Below, piece after piece: positions 31,485 through 41,537 of a stretch of DNA of 64,000 nt. This stretch comes from Pyrenophora tritici-repentis (taxonomy: Eukaryota; Ascomycota; Dothideomycetes; Pleosporales; Pleosporaceae). The stretch spans positions 434,001-498,000 of the forward strand of contig NC_089390.1 in the NCBI RefSeq assembly GCF_003171515.1. The letters run 5' to 3'. Numbering within the stretch: position 1 is the stretch's first letter; each line of letters starts with the position of its first letter. The translations under genes were made by a program, and so were the position numbers. Under the pieces are notes generated by a model that was not told the origin of the DNA, did not search any database, and saw only the letters and a program-made list of their open reading frames with translations.

Positions 31485-34400
31485 ATGGCACCATACAAGA
31501 GCGTCAAGTACCGATCGTGGTACTCCGAGATGCACAAGAGTGAGTATGTCAACGCGGAACTCGACCCGACCGACACAGTCATAAACACCGACAAACTGAA
31601 CACTGTCGTCCTCGATTGGGTCGTCCAAGTTGAAGACGATGGACAGTTCGACCTCTTCATCCTCCAGGAGTTCCAAAAGTCCTTCGAGGATTGGACTCAA
31701 GATATCATAAGTGCGGTCGACGTGCGGCTCCGGAAAGCAGTCAAGGAATTGCTCCGACACCGAGGGATTTACATCCAGATCAACAGTCGTGACACAGTAA
31801 TAACGCAACTGTACAACCTCCTCCATCTCTCGTCGTGCCCGATATGGCCTGACGACGAGCTTGAGCTTATGCGACTCGTCGACGGTTTCAAGTGTCGACA
31901 GCTCACAAACAGCAACTACAGTTACCCTAACCCTCCGCAGCCACCAACAGGATACCCACAAGCACAGTACTCACCGTCGCCAGCTCAACTCAACGTGACA
32001 GCACTCACAAACCTCGCGAAGCTGTACAATAACAACGATAAGTTCAGTGGTGACAAGTATGACGTGCTCAGTCACAAACTGGTCATCTTTCGAGAGCTTT
32101 GCGCCAAAGTCGGCATTCAACCTGGCCAAACTGACCGCTACAAGCTAGCCATCTCCACTATGCTTACTGGCAAAGCGTCAACTTACTACTACCAATCTAT
32201 CGCTCCACTTGACCTTGGATACGAAGACATCATCGCGAAACTGGGCGCCTACTTCCACACTACCGAGAACTACCAGTTGTTCTTGAACGAATGGCGCACC
32301 ATTATGCTAAAGGACGTCATCGCAAGTAATCCTGACAAGACAATTGCGCAATGCCTTGACTTGCTCATCGACAAGCTCCACAAGCTGTACCAAGCGATGG
32401 CTCAGCAGAATGGACTCAGCGAGTCAAGCCTCACCGGACAACTTGTGTCAGCATGCCAGGGTGTCGAAGCCTGCAGCGCAGTCCTGATCCGACCTGCGTC
32501 GACCTTTGAAGCAGTCGCTTCAGAGCTCCGCAACGCCGTCGGTAACTGGCAACGCTGTCACCCGCATGCTCGAACGCAGTTCAACTATGACAATGAACAG
32601 ACAGACGATGACATCTTCTACACAAACCGACGATACAACCGAAACGACGAACCTCGCGACAGACCCCGAGGCTATGGCACCGGTCGCTTCAACCGCGGAC
32701 CGACGCTGTCACGACCGCGATACCCTCCCCGCCGCTCGCACGATAAAAAGTGCTATGTGTGCGGCAAACAAGGATGCTGGTCAACGCGACATTCACACGA
32801 GGAGCGCAATGAGTCGCACCAACGCTTCAAGACTTATGTCCAAAACCACGATCTCGATGACGACTACGACGTGTTCCTCGCCGGATTCGAAGGCATCGAG
32901 CTTCATGACGAGGCAGAGGACGACGACGGCAACCGCGTTGATGACCTCGATGCGTACTTCCAACATGAACAATTCAACACCGCTGCTTGCGGAACCATCG
33001 ACGGGCAAGCGCTCACCATCAACCTCAACGACGCCGCGGCGACCCACGCGATCACTGGGATCGACCCATACGCGTCGGAGACTGCAAAGGAGGCACCCCA
33101 CATGTTCACCTTCGATCACCGATATGGTGCTCACTGTTTCCAAGGCATCATGCCCGACACCGGCGCGGCCGGAGTCTCCACTGCAGGAAAGACCCAGGTC
33201 ATGGCACTGCAACGCCTCCAGCCATCGGCCACGATCAATGAGTCCACGGCAGGTCGCCACCGAATTCGATTTGGAGATAACCCAGAGTGTCTCTCACTTG
33301 GCGAGGTGAAGGTCAAAACCCCGCTCGGCGTTATACTTTTTGCGGTGATGCCGACCAACACGCCTTTCTTGCTGTGCCTTGCAGACATGGACCGCCACGG
33401 GATCTACCTCAACAATGTTGACAACGTGCTTGTACACGAGTCACGGGAGTACCCCATTGTGCGCAAATGGGGACACCCATGGCTCCTGCTCGACGACCAA
33501 GAGACCGCGACGCACTACCTCACCGAGGTAGAGCTTGCGCAACTCCATCGGCGCTTTGGTCATCCAGCTGCGGGACGACTCTACAAGGTCCTCGCGAGAG
33601 CAGGTTATGACGAAGTCGATGCGGCGACCATCGAAAAGATCAACAAGTTCTGTCACCAATGTCAGATTACTGGCAAGGCGCCAGGACGATTTCGGTTTAC
33701 CCTCCGCGACGATATCAACTTCAACTATCGACTTATCGTCGACGTGATGTACATTAATCAGAGGCCAGTACTTCATGCTATTGACGAAGCAACTGCCTTC
33801 CAAGCAGCGCGCTTTCTCACCGACATGAAAGCAAGCACAACATGGGACACACTCCGCGCCATGTGGATCGATATGTACGTTGGTCCGCCTGATGTCATAG
33901 CCACCGACGCTGGCAAGAACTTTGCGAGCGAGGAGTTTGTCAACAATGCAAAGACAATGGCCATCGAGGTTGACGAGGTGCCTGTCGAGGCGCATAACTC
34001 CATCGGCAAGGTGGAGCGGTACCATGCGGCCATCCGCCGTGCCTTCGAAGTCATCTCCGCCGACATAGACAGCGACACGTCATCTGAACACCTCCTCCAG
34101 ATGGCTGTGAAAGCCGTCAACGACACTGCTGGTCCAGATGGCCTTGTGCCTACTCTCCTCGTCTTTGGCACCTACCCCCGCCTATCCAAGACATCGCCGC
34201 CATCACCATCCATCAGCGCGCGCGCGAAAGCGATAAAGAACGCGATGGCGGAGGTCCGCAAGATCAAAGCAAAACGCCAGGTGAACGACGCACTTGCGAC
34301 ACGCAACGGACCGAACGTCATTGAAACGCTTCAGCTCCCGATCCAGAGCAGCGTAAAGGTTTGGCGCGAGAACCGCGGTTGGACTGGTCCCCATACCCTC

Positions 34401-36320
34401 ATCGCCATGAACGACGACCTAACCGCCGCGATTGTCGACGTCGACGGCAGGCAGGCGACATTTCGAGTCACATCGGTGCAGCCATACCACCGCAACAACT
34501 CCACCGTTATCCCGCGCGACGACGACGACAACGACAATTGCGGGGATGCGGACGATGACGAGTTTATCCCAGAGACAGAAGTTCCACCTCCACGAAAGCG
34601 CGGTCGCCCCAAAGGCTCCAAAAACAAGCCAAAACCAGCTCCCATCGAGACCAACGACGTCAACCTCACGCAACGCGAGGAGGACGACTTAGTGCTGTCC
34701 AAGAAGCTGCGTGCCACTGGCAAGATCACAACCCTAGGCGAACCATTCGAACTATCCACCAAGGCAGAGATTGACGCGCTGATCACTCGCGGAGTGTTCC
34801 GCTTCGAGGAGTATGACCCTCAGCGCCATGGTGGCATCCGCGTCTTTAAGTCACGGATTGTCAACGAGGTCAAAGGCAAAACTACCACTAAGCCGTACGA
34901 GAAATCGCGCCTCGTTGTTCAGGGTTATGCCGATGATGGAAAACGGATTGTGCTCACACAAAGCCCGACGATCCAGCGCGCCAGTCAGCGCATTATTATC
35001 GCGCTTGCACCCTCACTGCTTCAAATGGGCATGACGCTATGGCTTCGAGATATCACGCAGGCGTACACGCAAGCCGATGACCATCTCCAGCGCACGATCA
35101 TCGCGGATCTTCCCACGCAACTCCGCAATGTCTACCCCAAAGGCACCATCATGGTGGTCGTGAAGCCGCTGTACGGCATCGCCGAGGCAGGAGCGTACTG
35201 GTGGTCAACCTACTTCAAACACCATACCACGACACTCGGGATGGAAACATCAACCTATGACCCGTGCCTCTTAATCACCAAGCCAACGGCGTTAGGCTTT
35301 GGTATTGTCGGCATGCAAACTGATGACACGCTCGGTCTGTCCGATGACGTGTTTGCCAATAAGGAGAGCAAGGAGCTGCGCTTCAGCGCCAAAGAGAAGC
35401 AGTTTCTTACTACTAACAACCCTATCGACTTTAACGGGTGCGTCGTTAGTCTCACAACAGACGGCGTGATCACACTACGCCAAAAGAAACAAGGTGAGAA
35501 ACTGGAGATCGCAACTGACAAGAAGACGTACATTCAACAACGCGCACGTGGCGCTTACATCGCGACAATCTGTCAACCCGAAGCAAGCTTCGACCTCGCC
35601 GCTGCTGCGCAAGCGAGTGAGCCTACAAAAGAAGAAATATCCAAGTTAAACAAACGCATCGAATGGCAAAAGAAGAACCTCTGCCATGGGTTGACCTACG
35701 TACCTCTGGACATACGCAACCTCAAGCTGTTTACCCTAGTCGACGCGTCCTTTGCCAACAACAAGGATATGAGCTCCCAGATGGGATTCGTCATCGTACT
35801 CGGCAATGAAGTCACCTCAAGCGACACAAACTTCGGGATACGTGGCAACATCGTCCACTGGTCCTCAGTCAAATGCAAGCGGATCACCAGGAGCGTCCTC
35901 GCCTCCGAGATCTACGCGATGGCGCACGGCGTAGATATCGCAGTCGCGATCGGCGGCACCATTGATATGGTCATGGAACGACTCAACTTACCTAAGGTCC
36001 CCATCGTGGTATGCACCGACTCGCGATCGCTATACGATTGCCTTGTCAAGCTCGGCACCACCAAGGAGAAACGCCTTATGATTGACATCATGGCAATGCG
36101 CGAAGCCTACGAGCGCAGCGAACTCATGGATATCAGATGGATCGACGGTCGCGACAACCCAGCAGACTCTATGACAAAGGCAGGTTGCAACGCCGCGATA
36201 GAGAACCTCATCAACTCTAACGAGCTCAACCTCCGAGTGCAAGGGTGGGTCAACCGTGATCGCAACACCAAGCCCACGACCGAGAGCACCGAGCTCAGCA
36301 ACCTTGAAGGCACCAAGTAG
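31485..36320 (+). CDS. copia 2 gag-pol polyprotein, intact
   Basis: A 1611-aa polyprotein from ATG 31485, in a strong context (CACCATGG); upstream the frame is open but lacks ATG. Domains in order, with approximate residues: gag/capsid (1-400), knuckle CYVCGKQGCWSTRH (about 420), aspartic protease PDTGAAGVS (about 557), integrase zinc motif HRRFGH..CHQCQ (688-725), integrase core with D (VDVMYIN, about 752), D (TDAGKNF, about 808) and E (KVERYH, about 843), AT-hook KRGRPKGSKNKP (about 1038), reverse transcriptase (about 1125-1340) with catalytic MQTDDTLG (about 1279), RNase H (about 1410-1560) with LVDASFANN and ASEIYAM. All catalytic residues are present. It makes the proteins needed for its own cDNA copying and insertion. 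Confidence 0.95.
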   Translation: MAPYKSVKYRSWYSEMHKSEYVNAELDPTDTVINTDKLNTVVLDWVVQVEDDGQFDLFILQEFQKSFEDWTQDIISAVDVRLRKAVKELLRHRGIYIQINSRDTVITQLYNLLHLSSCPIWPDDELELMRLVDGFKCRQLTNSNYSYPNPPQPPTGYPQAQYSPSPAQLNVTALTNLAKLYNNNDKFSGDKYDVLSHKLVIFRELCAKVGIQPGQTDRYKLAISTMLTGKASTYYYQSIAPLDLGYEDIIAKLGAYFHTTENYQLFLNEWRTIMLKDVIASNPDKTIAQCLDLLIDKLHKLYQAMAQQNGLSESSLTGQLVSACQGVEACSAVLIRPASTFEAVASELRNAVGNWQRCHPHARTQFNYDNEQTDDDIFYTNRRYNRNDEPRDRPRGYGTGRFNRGPTLSRPRYPPRRSHDKKCYVCGKQGCWSTRHSHEERNESHQRFKTYVQNHDLDDDYDVFLAGFEGIELHDEAEDDDGNRVDDLDAYFQHEQFNTAACGTIDGQALTINLNDAAATHAITGIDPYASETAKEAPHMFTFDHRYGAHCFQGIMPDTGAAGVSTAGKTQVMALQRLQPSATINESTAGRHRIRFGDNPECLSLGEVKVKTPLGVILFAVMPTNTPFLLCLADMDRHGIYLNNVDNVLVHESREYPIVRKWGHPWLLLDDQETATHYLTEVELAQLHRRFGHPAAGRLYKVLARAGYDEVDAATIEKINKFCHQCQITGKAPGRFRFTLRDDINFNYRLIVDVMYINQRPVLHAIDEATAFQAARFLTDMKASTTWDTLRAMWIDMYVGPPDVIATDAGKNFASEEFVNNAKTMAIEVDEVPVEAHNSIGKVERYHAAIRRAFEVISADIDSDTSSEHLLQMAVKAVNDTAGPDGLVPTLLVFGTYPRLSKTSPPSPSISARAKAIKNAMAEVRKIKAKRQVNDALATRNGPNVIETLQLPIQSSVKVWRENRGWTGPHTLIAMNDDLTAAIVDVDGRQATFRVTSVQPYHRNNSTVIPRDDDDNDNCGDADDDEFIPETEVPPPRKRGRPKGSKNKPKPAPIETNDVNLTQREEDDLVLSKKLRATGKITTLGEPFELSTKAEIDALITRGVFRFEEYDPQRHGGIRVFKSRIVNEVKGKTTTKPYEKSRLVVQGYADDGKRIVLTQSPTIQRASQRIIIALAPSLLQMGMTLWLRDITQAYTQADDHLQRTIIADLPTQLRNVYPKGTIMVVVKPLYGIAEAGAYWWSTYFKHHTTTLGMETSTYDPCLLITKPTALGFGIVGMQTDDTLGLSDDVFANKESKELRFSAKEKQFLTTNNPIDFNGCVVSLTTDGVITLRQKKQGEKLEIATDKKTYIQQRARGAYIATICQPEASFDLAAAAQASEPTKEEISKLNKRIEWQKKNLCHGLTYVPLDIRNLKLFTLVDASFANNKDMSSQMGFVIVLGNEVTSSDTNFGIRGNIVHWSSVKCKRITRSVLASEIYAMAHGVDIAVAIGGTIDMVMERLNLPKVPIVVCTDSRSLYDCLVKLGTTKEKRLMIDIMAMREAYERSELMDIRWIDGRDNPADSMTKAGCNAAIENLINSNELNLRVQGWVNRDRNTKPTTESTELSNLEGTK

Positions 36321-36501
36321 TCAACGGGCACGTGTGCGCGATAACGAAGGACACAAGAGGAGGACATAAGGGCATACAGGAAGGCGTATAGCGCTAGCCG
36401 AGATAGGCAACTAGCTACATTTCGGCAGCAGGATATTATTACAGATTTGGAGGATTTGGGGACGGATCTGATCTCCCGGCACAAAAAGAAAAGATAGTCA
36501 G

Positions 36502-36707
36502 TGTTGGGAATCGAACCTGCGGTAGATAAGGCAGCTGGTTGCTGCATGCACGAGCTTGGATTACACGGCTGACTAAGCCGTGTGGTCCGAGCTCTAGCTG
36601 CTGCCTTACTGCCGACCTCCCTCCACCTCCATAGAAGAACAAGAACAATCACAATCATTTCAACTCGTTGCAACGAAGGTGATTCCGATACCTTAGCCGT
36701 ATCAACA
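36502..36707 (+). repeat. 3' LTR of copia 2
   Basis: 206 bp, appears identical to 31002-31207. Confidence 0.94.
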
Positions 36708-37560
36708 CAGACGTTTGGGAAACTACATTACTCCCATTTCGTTTTTTTGAAAGGAGAGGACGACAAAACATTTTTTTCAGCCAGCGGAATCTTTGTAGGA
36801 AGCATCCGTTCGTTTCTGTAGAATTTAAACAAAATAGGAGAAAGACAGGACATCCCCATATCGGTTTGAAGTTTTGGAAAACATCGAGCCTTCTGTAGGC
36901 TATTTCAGAAAAGAAAGAAGAAAGACAGGACATACTTAGGATTGTGCGGTACTGTTTACAAACATAGCAACCTTCGTAGTGGCTTTTAGGAGAAAAAGAG
37001 CAAGGAGAACAAACATCCTCTTCCATCCACTGCATTTCAATAAACATACCCCATACTTTATATCTTTTTAGAAAAAAGAGAGAGAACACATTGCCCGAAT
37101 GTAGGGGAAATTTTGAGAAAATAGAGGAAAGAACATCAACTGCAGAGCTGAAAACTTTAAAAGAGTAAATGCAGAAGTTTGTAGAGGAGAGAAAGAGGAG
37201 AAGAGTGCGGGGATTTTATACCACTGCCCTGCCGCACAACCCACAGCCTCGCTGGACAGAACATCGATCAGATCGTTTTAACTTTCTATTTTAGAGAGAT
37301 CTTAGTAAAGAATTTTAGGGTTGGAAAAGGGCACCAGAAGAGCATCCCAGTACTGGTCCATAATTTTTGGTAATTTTCAACACGAAAAAGGCGGAGAGAA
37401 GGAACATGTAGATTGTGACCAGTCCTTTTAGTAAGTGAGTGATTTGGATGTGATTGGAGAAAGGGAGAAAGAGTCCAAGAGACGGCTTTTATATTCACAG
37501 GCTGGTGGCTCGAGCGTCTGTTTCTTGGGATGACCAAAAGGCACATGTATGTGTTCTGTT
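36708..37560 (+). repeat. satellite remnant after copia 2
   Basis: It continues the purine-rich repeat interrupted by both copia elements. Boxes GAGAAAGACAGGACAT (36838-36853) and GAAAGACAGGACAT (36920-36933) are 80 bp apart, with weaker versions about 80 and 155 bp further. GATTTTATACCAC near 37213 matches the core of the 15.7-17.5 kb satellite. The repeat fades out before the GPN3 gene. Confidence 0.6.
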
Positions 37561-37788
37561 CCCTTCAAAATGCTTAGGCACTAGTTTCATGTACGTGTGT
37601 ACCAAAATCTCTCCGCATGCTGTCATGATGTAGTATATTCATATTGGGTATCGTAATTCCTTTCCCGATGCACAACGGCACCCTCCATTTCCCCTCGTAA
37701 GATCATGACTGGCGCAAAACGCCCAAGATGCAGTCATCATGCCCAGAACCAAAACGCCAACAATGCAAGTGCTTGTACCACGAAGAGC

Positions 37789-38720
37789 TCATGATTCGAT
37801 GTCAACGTCAAACTCCTTGGGCTCCTTCGGTTCCTGCGATTCGTGGAATTGGATGGCATCGTCGATGTAGCTCAGCACTGCGCCCAAGCTATCCTCGTCC
37901 TGCACGTCCAACTTGAGGAACGATACCATGCTGAAGCCGTCGATGAGCTCGGCAACTGCCTTGTTCAGCTTGTGGAAAGAGGACCCGCTCATCAGGCTCT
38001 CTGTCGAAGTAGGATCCCTGTATTTGCGCTCTTCTTCGGGCGTGTTCTTCTTGCGCGCAGGGTCATCCTCGATGAGCTCTGCGTCTACGTCAACAAAGCG
38101 CTTGAGGTCGCGCTTTGCGATTTGTCCCTTAACAAGATCCATCTTGCTCAGTATGTTGATGTGCGGCATCTCCAGCATCATCATGGCGCTCATGGCGGAT
38201 AGGGTACCCGAGAAGAACTTGGGGCGGTCGATGACGAAGGTGGCTTCGAGGAGGTATGCGGCGCACATGCGGATGTTCAGCGAGCCCGTCATGAGGTGCT
38301 TGACCAGACCTGGCAGTATAGGCACGTGAGTATACAGCTCGATCTGGCCGGGCATATCAAAGACGATCAGGTATTCTTCCGTGACCTCTTCGAGCGGATC
38401 GGTCAAAAAGTCAAGGTTCTCCATGAGGAACTCGAAGCAGTAGATTAGGCCGCCGTTGGGCCCCAGGCTCATCTCTTCCATGACATCTTCAAGACTGATG
38501 AGGTCCTTGATGTCGAGATCAGGCTCGAAAGCGAACTCTTCGGCGGCCGGGTCGAGGTTTACGTAGAAACATGGACGCTTGCTGTTCTGCAGGTGCTGGA
38601 TGAGGGCGGTGCAAAAGGTCGACTTGCCTGCGCCGGCTGGGCCCTGGTACGGTCAGCGTCTGAAACTACAACATATAAACACGTGTATCATACCATGACC
38701 AGGGTACCATATTTACTCAT
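37789..38720 (-). CDS. GPN3: GPN-loop GTPase 3
   Basis: GPN-loop GTPase, known in yeast and human to work with GPN1 in assembly and nuclear import of RNA polymerase II. Two exons: 38694-38720 (MSKYGTLVM) and 37789-38643, split by a 50-nt intron (38644-38693) that starts GTATGA. The joined protein is 293 aa, close to the usual 270-285. It has the P-loop GPAGAGKST right after the intron, the family signature GPNGG (GPN loop), the switch motif DMPGQIELYTH and SKMDLVK as the guanine-specificity motif. The C-terminus is acidic. The first exon of 27 nt is easily missed, but without it the P-loop would be lost. The gene is divergent from the SAM synthetase gene, 410 bp away. Confidence 0.95.
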
Positions 38721-39130
38721 AGTCGCGGTGAAACTCTTAGATTAAATGGCGCGCGTCGCTCAGCAGCGCAAAATGTCTTGACAGCCGTGGTAGCGGGACA
38801 CTTTTCTGCCGGTCAGGCCGAGAGCGGTCAGGGCCATGTGGGGAGGGAGCGCGATTGGAGCGGTACAAAGAGGGTACACCTGAAGCGTTCGGGGTATCAA
38901 TGGCGTGCTAGTGCGTAAGGCCGGAGTTGCTATGGTCGTGCACGTTTTTTCGGCAATTTGTGAGAGACGCCAGTTCCTCGCTGCTGCATAAATCCACTCA
39001 CTGCCCCTCGACCCCTCCCTTTCCTCAACACACCCTCTTTCTTCCTTCTTCTTTCTTCCGTTTAAATAAACGCGGTCGCAAGTCCTACACTAGCACCTAG
39101 AGTCGCTTCTCCCCCTCACAATCCGCCAAA
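38721..39130. promoter_or_regulatory. shared divergent promoter, GPN3 / SAM synthetase
   Basis: The 410-bp gap between two divergent start codons must hold both promoters. A pyrimidine-rich tract (about 39000-39062, CCTTTCCTC and TTCTTCCTTCTTC) followed by TTTAAATAAA lies before the SAM synthetase start, as in many highly expressed fungal genes. No specific factor site is claimed. Confidence 0.6.
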
Positions 39131-40508
39131 ATGACTGTCCCCAACGGCAACGGAAAGGTAGGCTCTGCAATCGCGCTTTCTCCCCATTCCTGGTCTAACT
39201 ATTGTTCAGAGCACCTTCCTCTTCACCTCTGAGTCGGTCGGCGAAGGCCACCCCGACAAGATCTGGTATGTAGACGCCTCCATGTTTCCTCAATTGCTGG
39301 CAATCTCCCTCGTTCTGTGAGCGATAAGAGATTGCCATGTCAGTTCGGCCCAAGAAATGGCGCCCCCACCTCGCCCAAGAGGCTACGTAGACACCGCCTG
39401 AACATGGCTGATTGTAAGCAGTGATCAGGTTTCAGACGCCATCCTCGATGCCTGCCTCAAGGAGGACCCGCTCTCCAAGGTTGCTTGCGAGACTGCCGCT
39501 AAGACCGGTATGATTATGGTCTTCGGCGAGATCACCACAAAGGCACACCTCGACTACCAGAAGATCGTCCGTGGCGCCATCAAGGACATTGGCTACGACT
39601 CTTCGGAGAAGGGCTTTGACTACAAGACATGCAACGTCCTCGTCGCCATTGAGCAGCAGTCGCCCGACATTGCCCAGGGTCTCCACTACGAGGAGGCTCT
39701 TGAGAAGCTCGGTGCTGGTGATCAGGGTATCATGTTCGGCTATGCCACCGACGAGACCCCTGAGCTCCTTCCTCTGACTGTCCTTCTCTCCCACAAGCTC
39801 AACTCGGCCATGACCGCTGCCCGCAAGGACGGCTCTCTCCCATGGCTCCGACCTGACACTAAGACTCAGGTCACCGTTGAGTACGCTCACGATGGCGGTG
39901 CCGTCATTCCTCTTCGTGTCGACACTGTCGTCGTCTCTGCCCAGCACAGCGAGGACATTACCACCGAGGAGCTCCGCAGTGAGATCAAGGAGAAGATCAT
40001 CAAGAAGGTCATCCCTGCCAAGATGCTTGACGACAAGACCGTCTACCACATCCAGCCCTCTGGTCTCTTCATCATCGGTGGACCTCAGGGTGACGCCGGT
40101 CTTACTGGCCGTAAGATCATCGTCGACACCTACGGTGGCTGGGGAGCCCATGGTGGTGGTGCTTTCTCCGGCAAGGACTACTCCAAGGTCGACCGCTCGG
40201 CTGCGTACCTTGCGCGCTGGATCGCCAAGTCGCTCGTCAACGCCAAGTTGGCCCGTCGCGCACTCGTCCAGCTGTCCTACGCCATCGGTGTCGCCGAGCC
40301 CCTCTCCCTCTTCGTTGAGACCTACGGCACCTCTGAGCGCTCTTCTGACGAGCTCGTCGAGATTGTCAAGAACAACTTCGACCTCCGCCCCGGTGTCATC
40401 GTCAAGGAGCTCAACCTCATCAACCCAATCTACTTCCAGACCGCTAAGAACGGTCACTTCACCAACCAGGACTTCACCTGGGAGAAGCCCAAGGAACTCA
40501 CCTTCTAA
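39131..40508 (+). CDS. SAM2: S-adenosylmethionine synthetase
   Basis: It makes S-adenosylmethionine, the main methyl donor, from methionine and ATP in the cytosol. Three exons: 39131-39157, 39210-39265 and 39422-40508, with introns of 52 and 156 nt; the second junction splits the Cys codon of KICDQVS. The protein is 389 aa, the normal length. Family signatures are present: [19 protein letters not shown] near the N-terminus, [12 protein letters not shown] (methionine/ATP loop) and GGGAFSGKD (phosphate-binding loop). Codon choice is biased to C-ending codons, which fits high expression and explains the long antisense ORF over this gene. Yeast has two paralogues (SAM1, SAM2); which name fits here is not decided by the sequence. 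Confidence 0.97.
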
Positions 40509-41537
40509 TTTCCCTCTTCCTTCTCTCCTAATGCCATTGTTTTGCATATAAGAACGCGTAGGGGTTGAATCAACTTCATCCCTTTGCACACTTCACGGGG
40601 GCTATTTTTCTTTCACACAACACACCAATCACGATGATTCAACGACATTTATCATCATCACCGTCGTCCACTACTTGCGACGACGAGACCAAGGATTTTT
40701 GCATAATCTTCTGGACGACGAGGAGGGCGGGTAACAATGACCTTTTCAACAAGTGTTTATCGGCGTCCAGGGCATTCTCTTATACCCAAATGATACCAGC
40801 CCGTTGTTTGCTTTCCTCAACACAAAAAGTTTCCTCTTTTTTTTTTAAACATATACACTGAGAAACACGTTATAGAGCGGGTGCGCAGTCCCACTGTCGG
40901 TTCTGAGCATAGATGGAGAGAGAAAGCGTTTTTCAACACACACACACACACACCACCAATGTCTGGTGAGTACTGCAGTACGGTATCAACACGTATCTGC
41001 GTTTTCGCACGTTGTCTTTGATAGAGCTTGCGTCGTGGAAGATGGCGGCTTGCGCGCAGGGTTGAGATGGGAATGTGAATCAAGAGCCTCGTTTTGCGGG
41101 GTGGGGTTTATCAAACCATGTTGACTGGTCTTGTTCTTGCTGTTGTGATGTGATGTGATGTGACGTGATGTGATGTGACGATTGTACTCTTGCCAGACAA
41201 GCACAGCGAAGCTTAAACTTGGTCATGATAAACCCGCTCACTCTTTGTCCATGTATTGAGCATGCCTTATGTGTTTCCTCACGTGATGGTGATGATGATC
41301 TGAGATATAGAATGTGTGTGCATGTGTGCGTATGTGTATTTCTGTATAGACTAGGAGAATTATTCTACTATTACAAAGATGCGAAGCGGAAATTCTACTA
41401 AAATAGCAACGCTGGTACTGACTATGAGAGTCATTCATGATGACGACGATGATGATGATTTGATGCCAAAGGTGAGAGAGATAAATTCTAATCCATGCCA
41501 TGCACCCCTTTACCGTTATTCAAAACTCATCCCCTCC
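40509..41537. other. intergenic, no gene recognised
   Basis: The 3' regions of two convergent genes. It contains a CA repeat (40936-40953) and a TGATG-type microsatellite (41144-41180). No ORF with a recognisable domain was found. Confidence 0.6.

Larger units (their letters stand above)
31002..36707 (+). mobile_element. Ty1/copia retrotransposon 2, intact
   Basis: A 5.7-kb element with two 206-bp LTRs (31002-31207, 36502-36707) that read identically by eye, starting TGTTGGG and ending ATCAACA. The 5-bp target duplication is CAGAC (30997-31001, 36708-36712). The sequence after the 5' LTR is CTGATCAGTGGTTGC (candidate primer site). A purine tract (AAAAAGAAAAGATAGTCAG) precedes the 3' LTR. It has one uninterrupted polyprotein gene. 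Identical LTRs and an open frame mean a recent, possibly active insertion. Confidence 0.96.

Noticed and set aside
36502..36600. tRNA gene in the copia 2 LTR (minus strand)
   Set aside because: Only a B box and an unrelated hairpin are present; acceptor stem and A box in the right places are missing. The same sequence is in both LTRs.
39432..40589. 385-codon ORF antisense to the SAM synthetase gene
   Set aside because: It mirrors the strongly biased codons of a confident gene on the other strand and has no recognisable domain.
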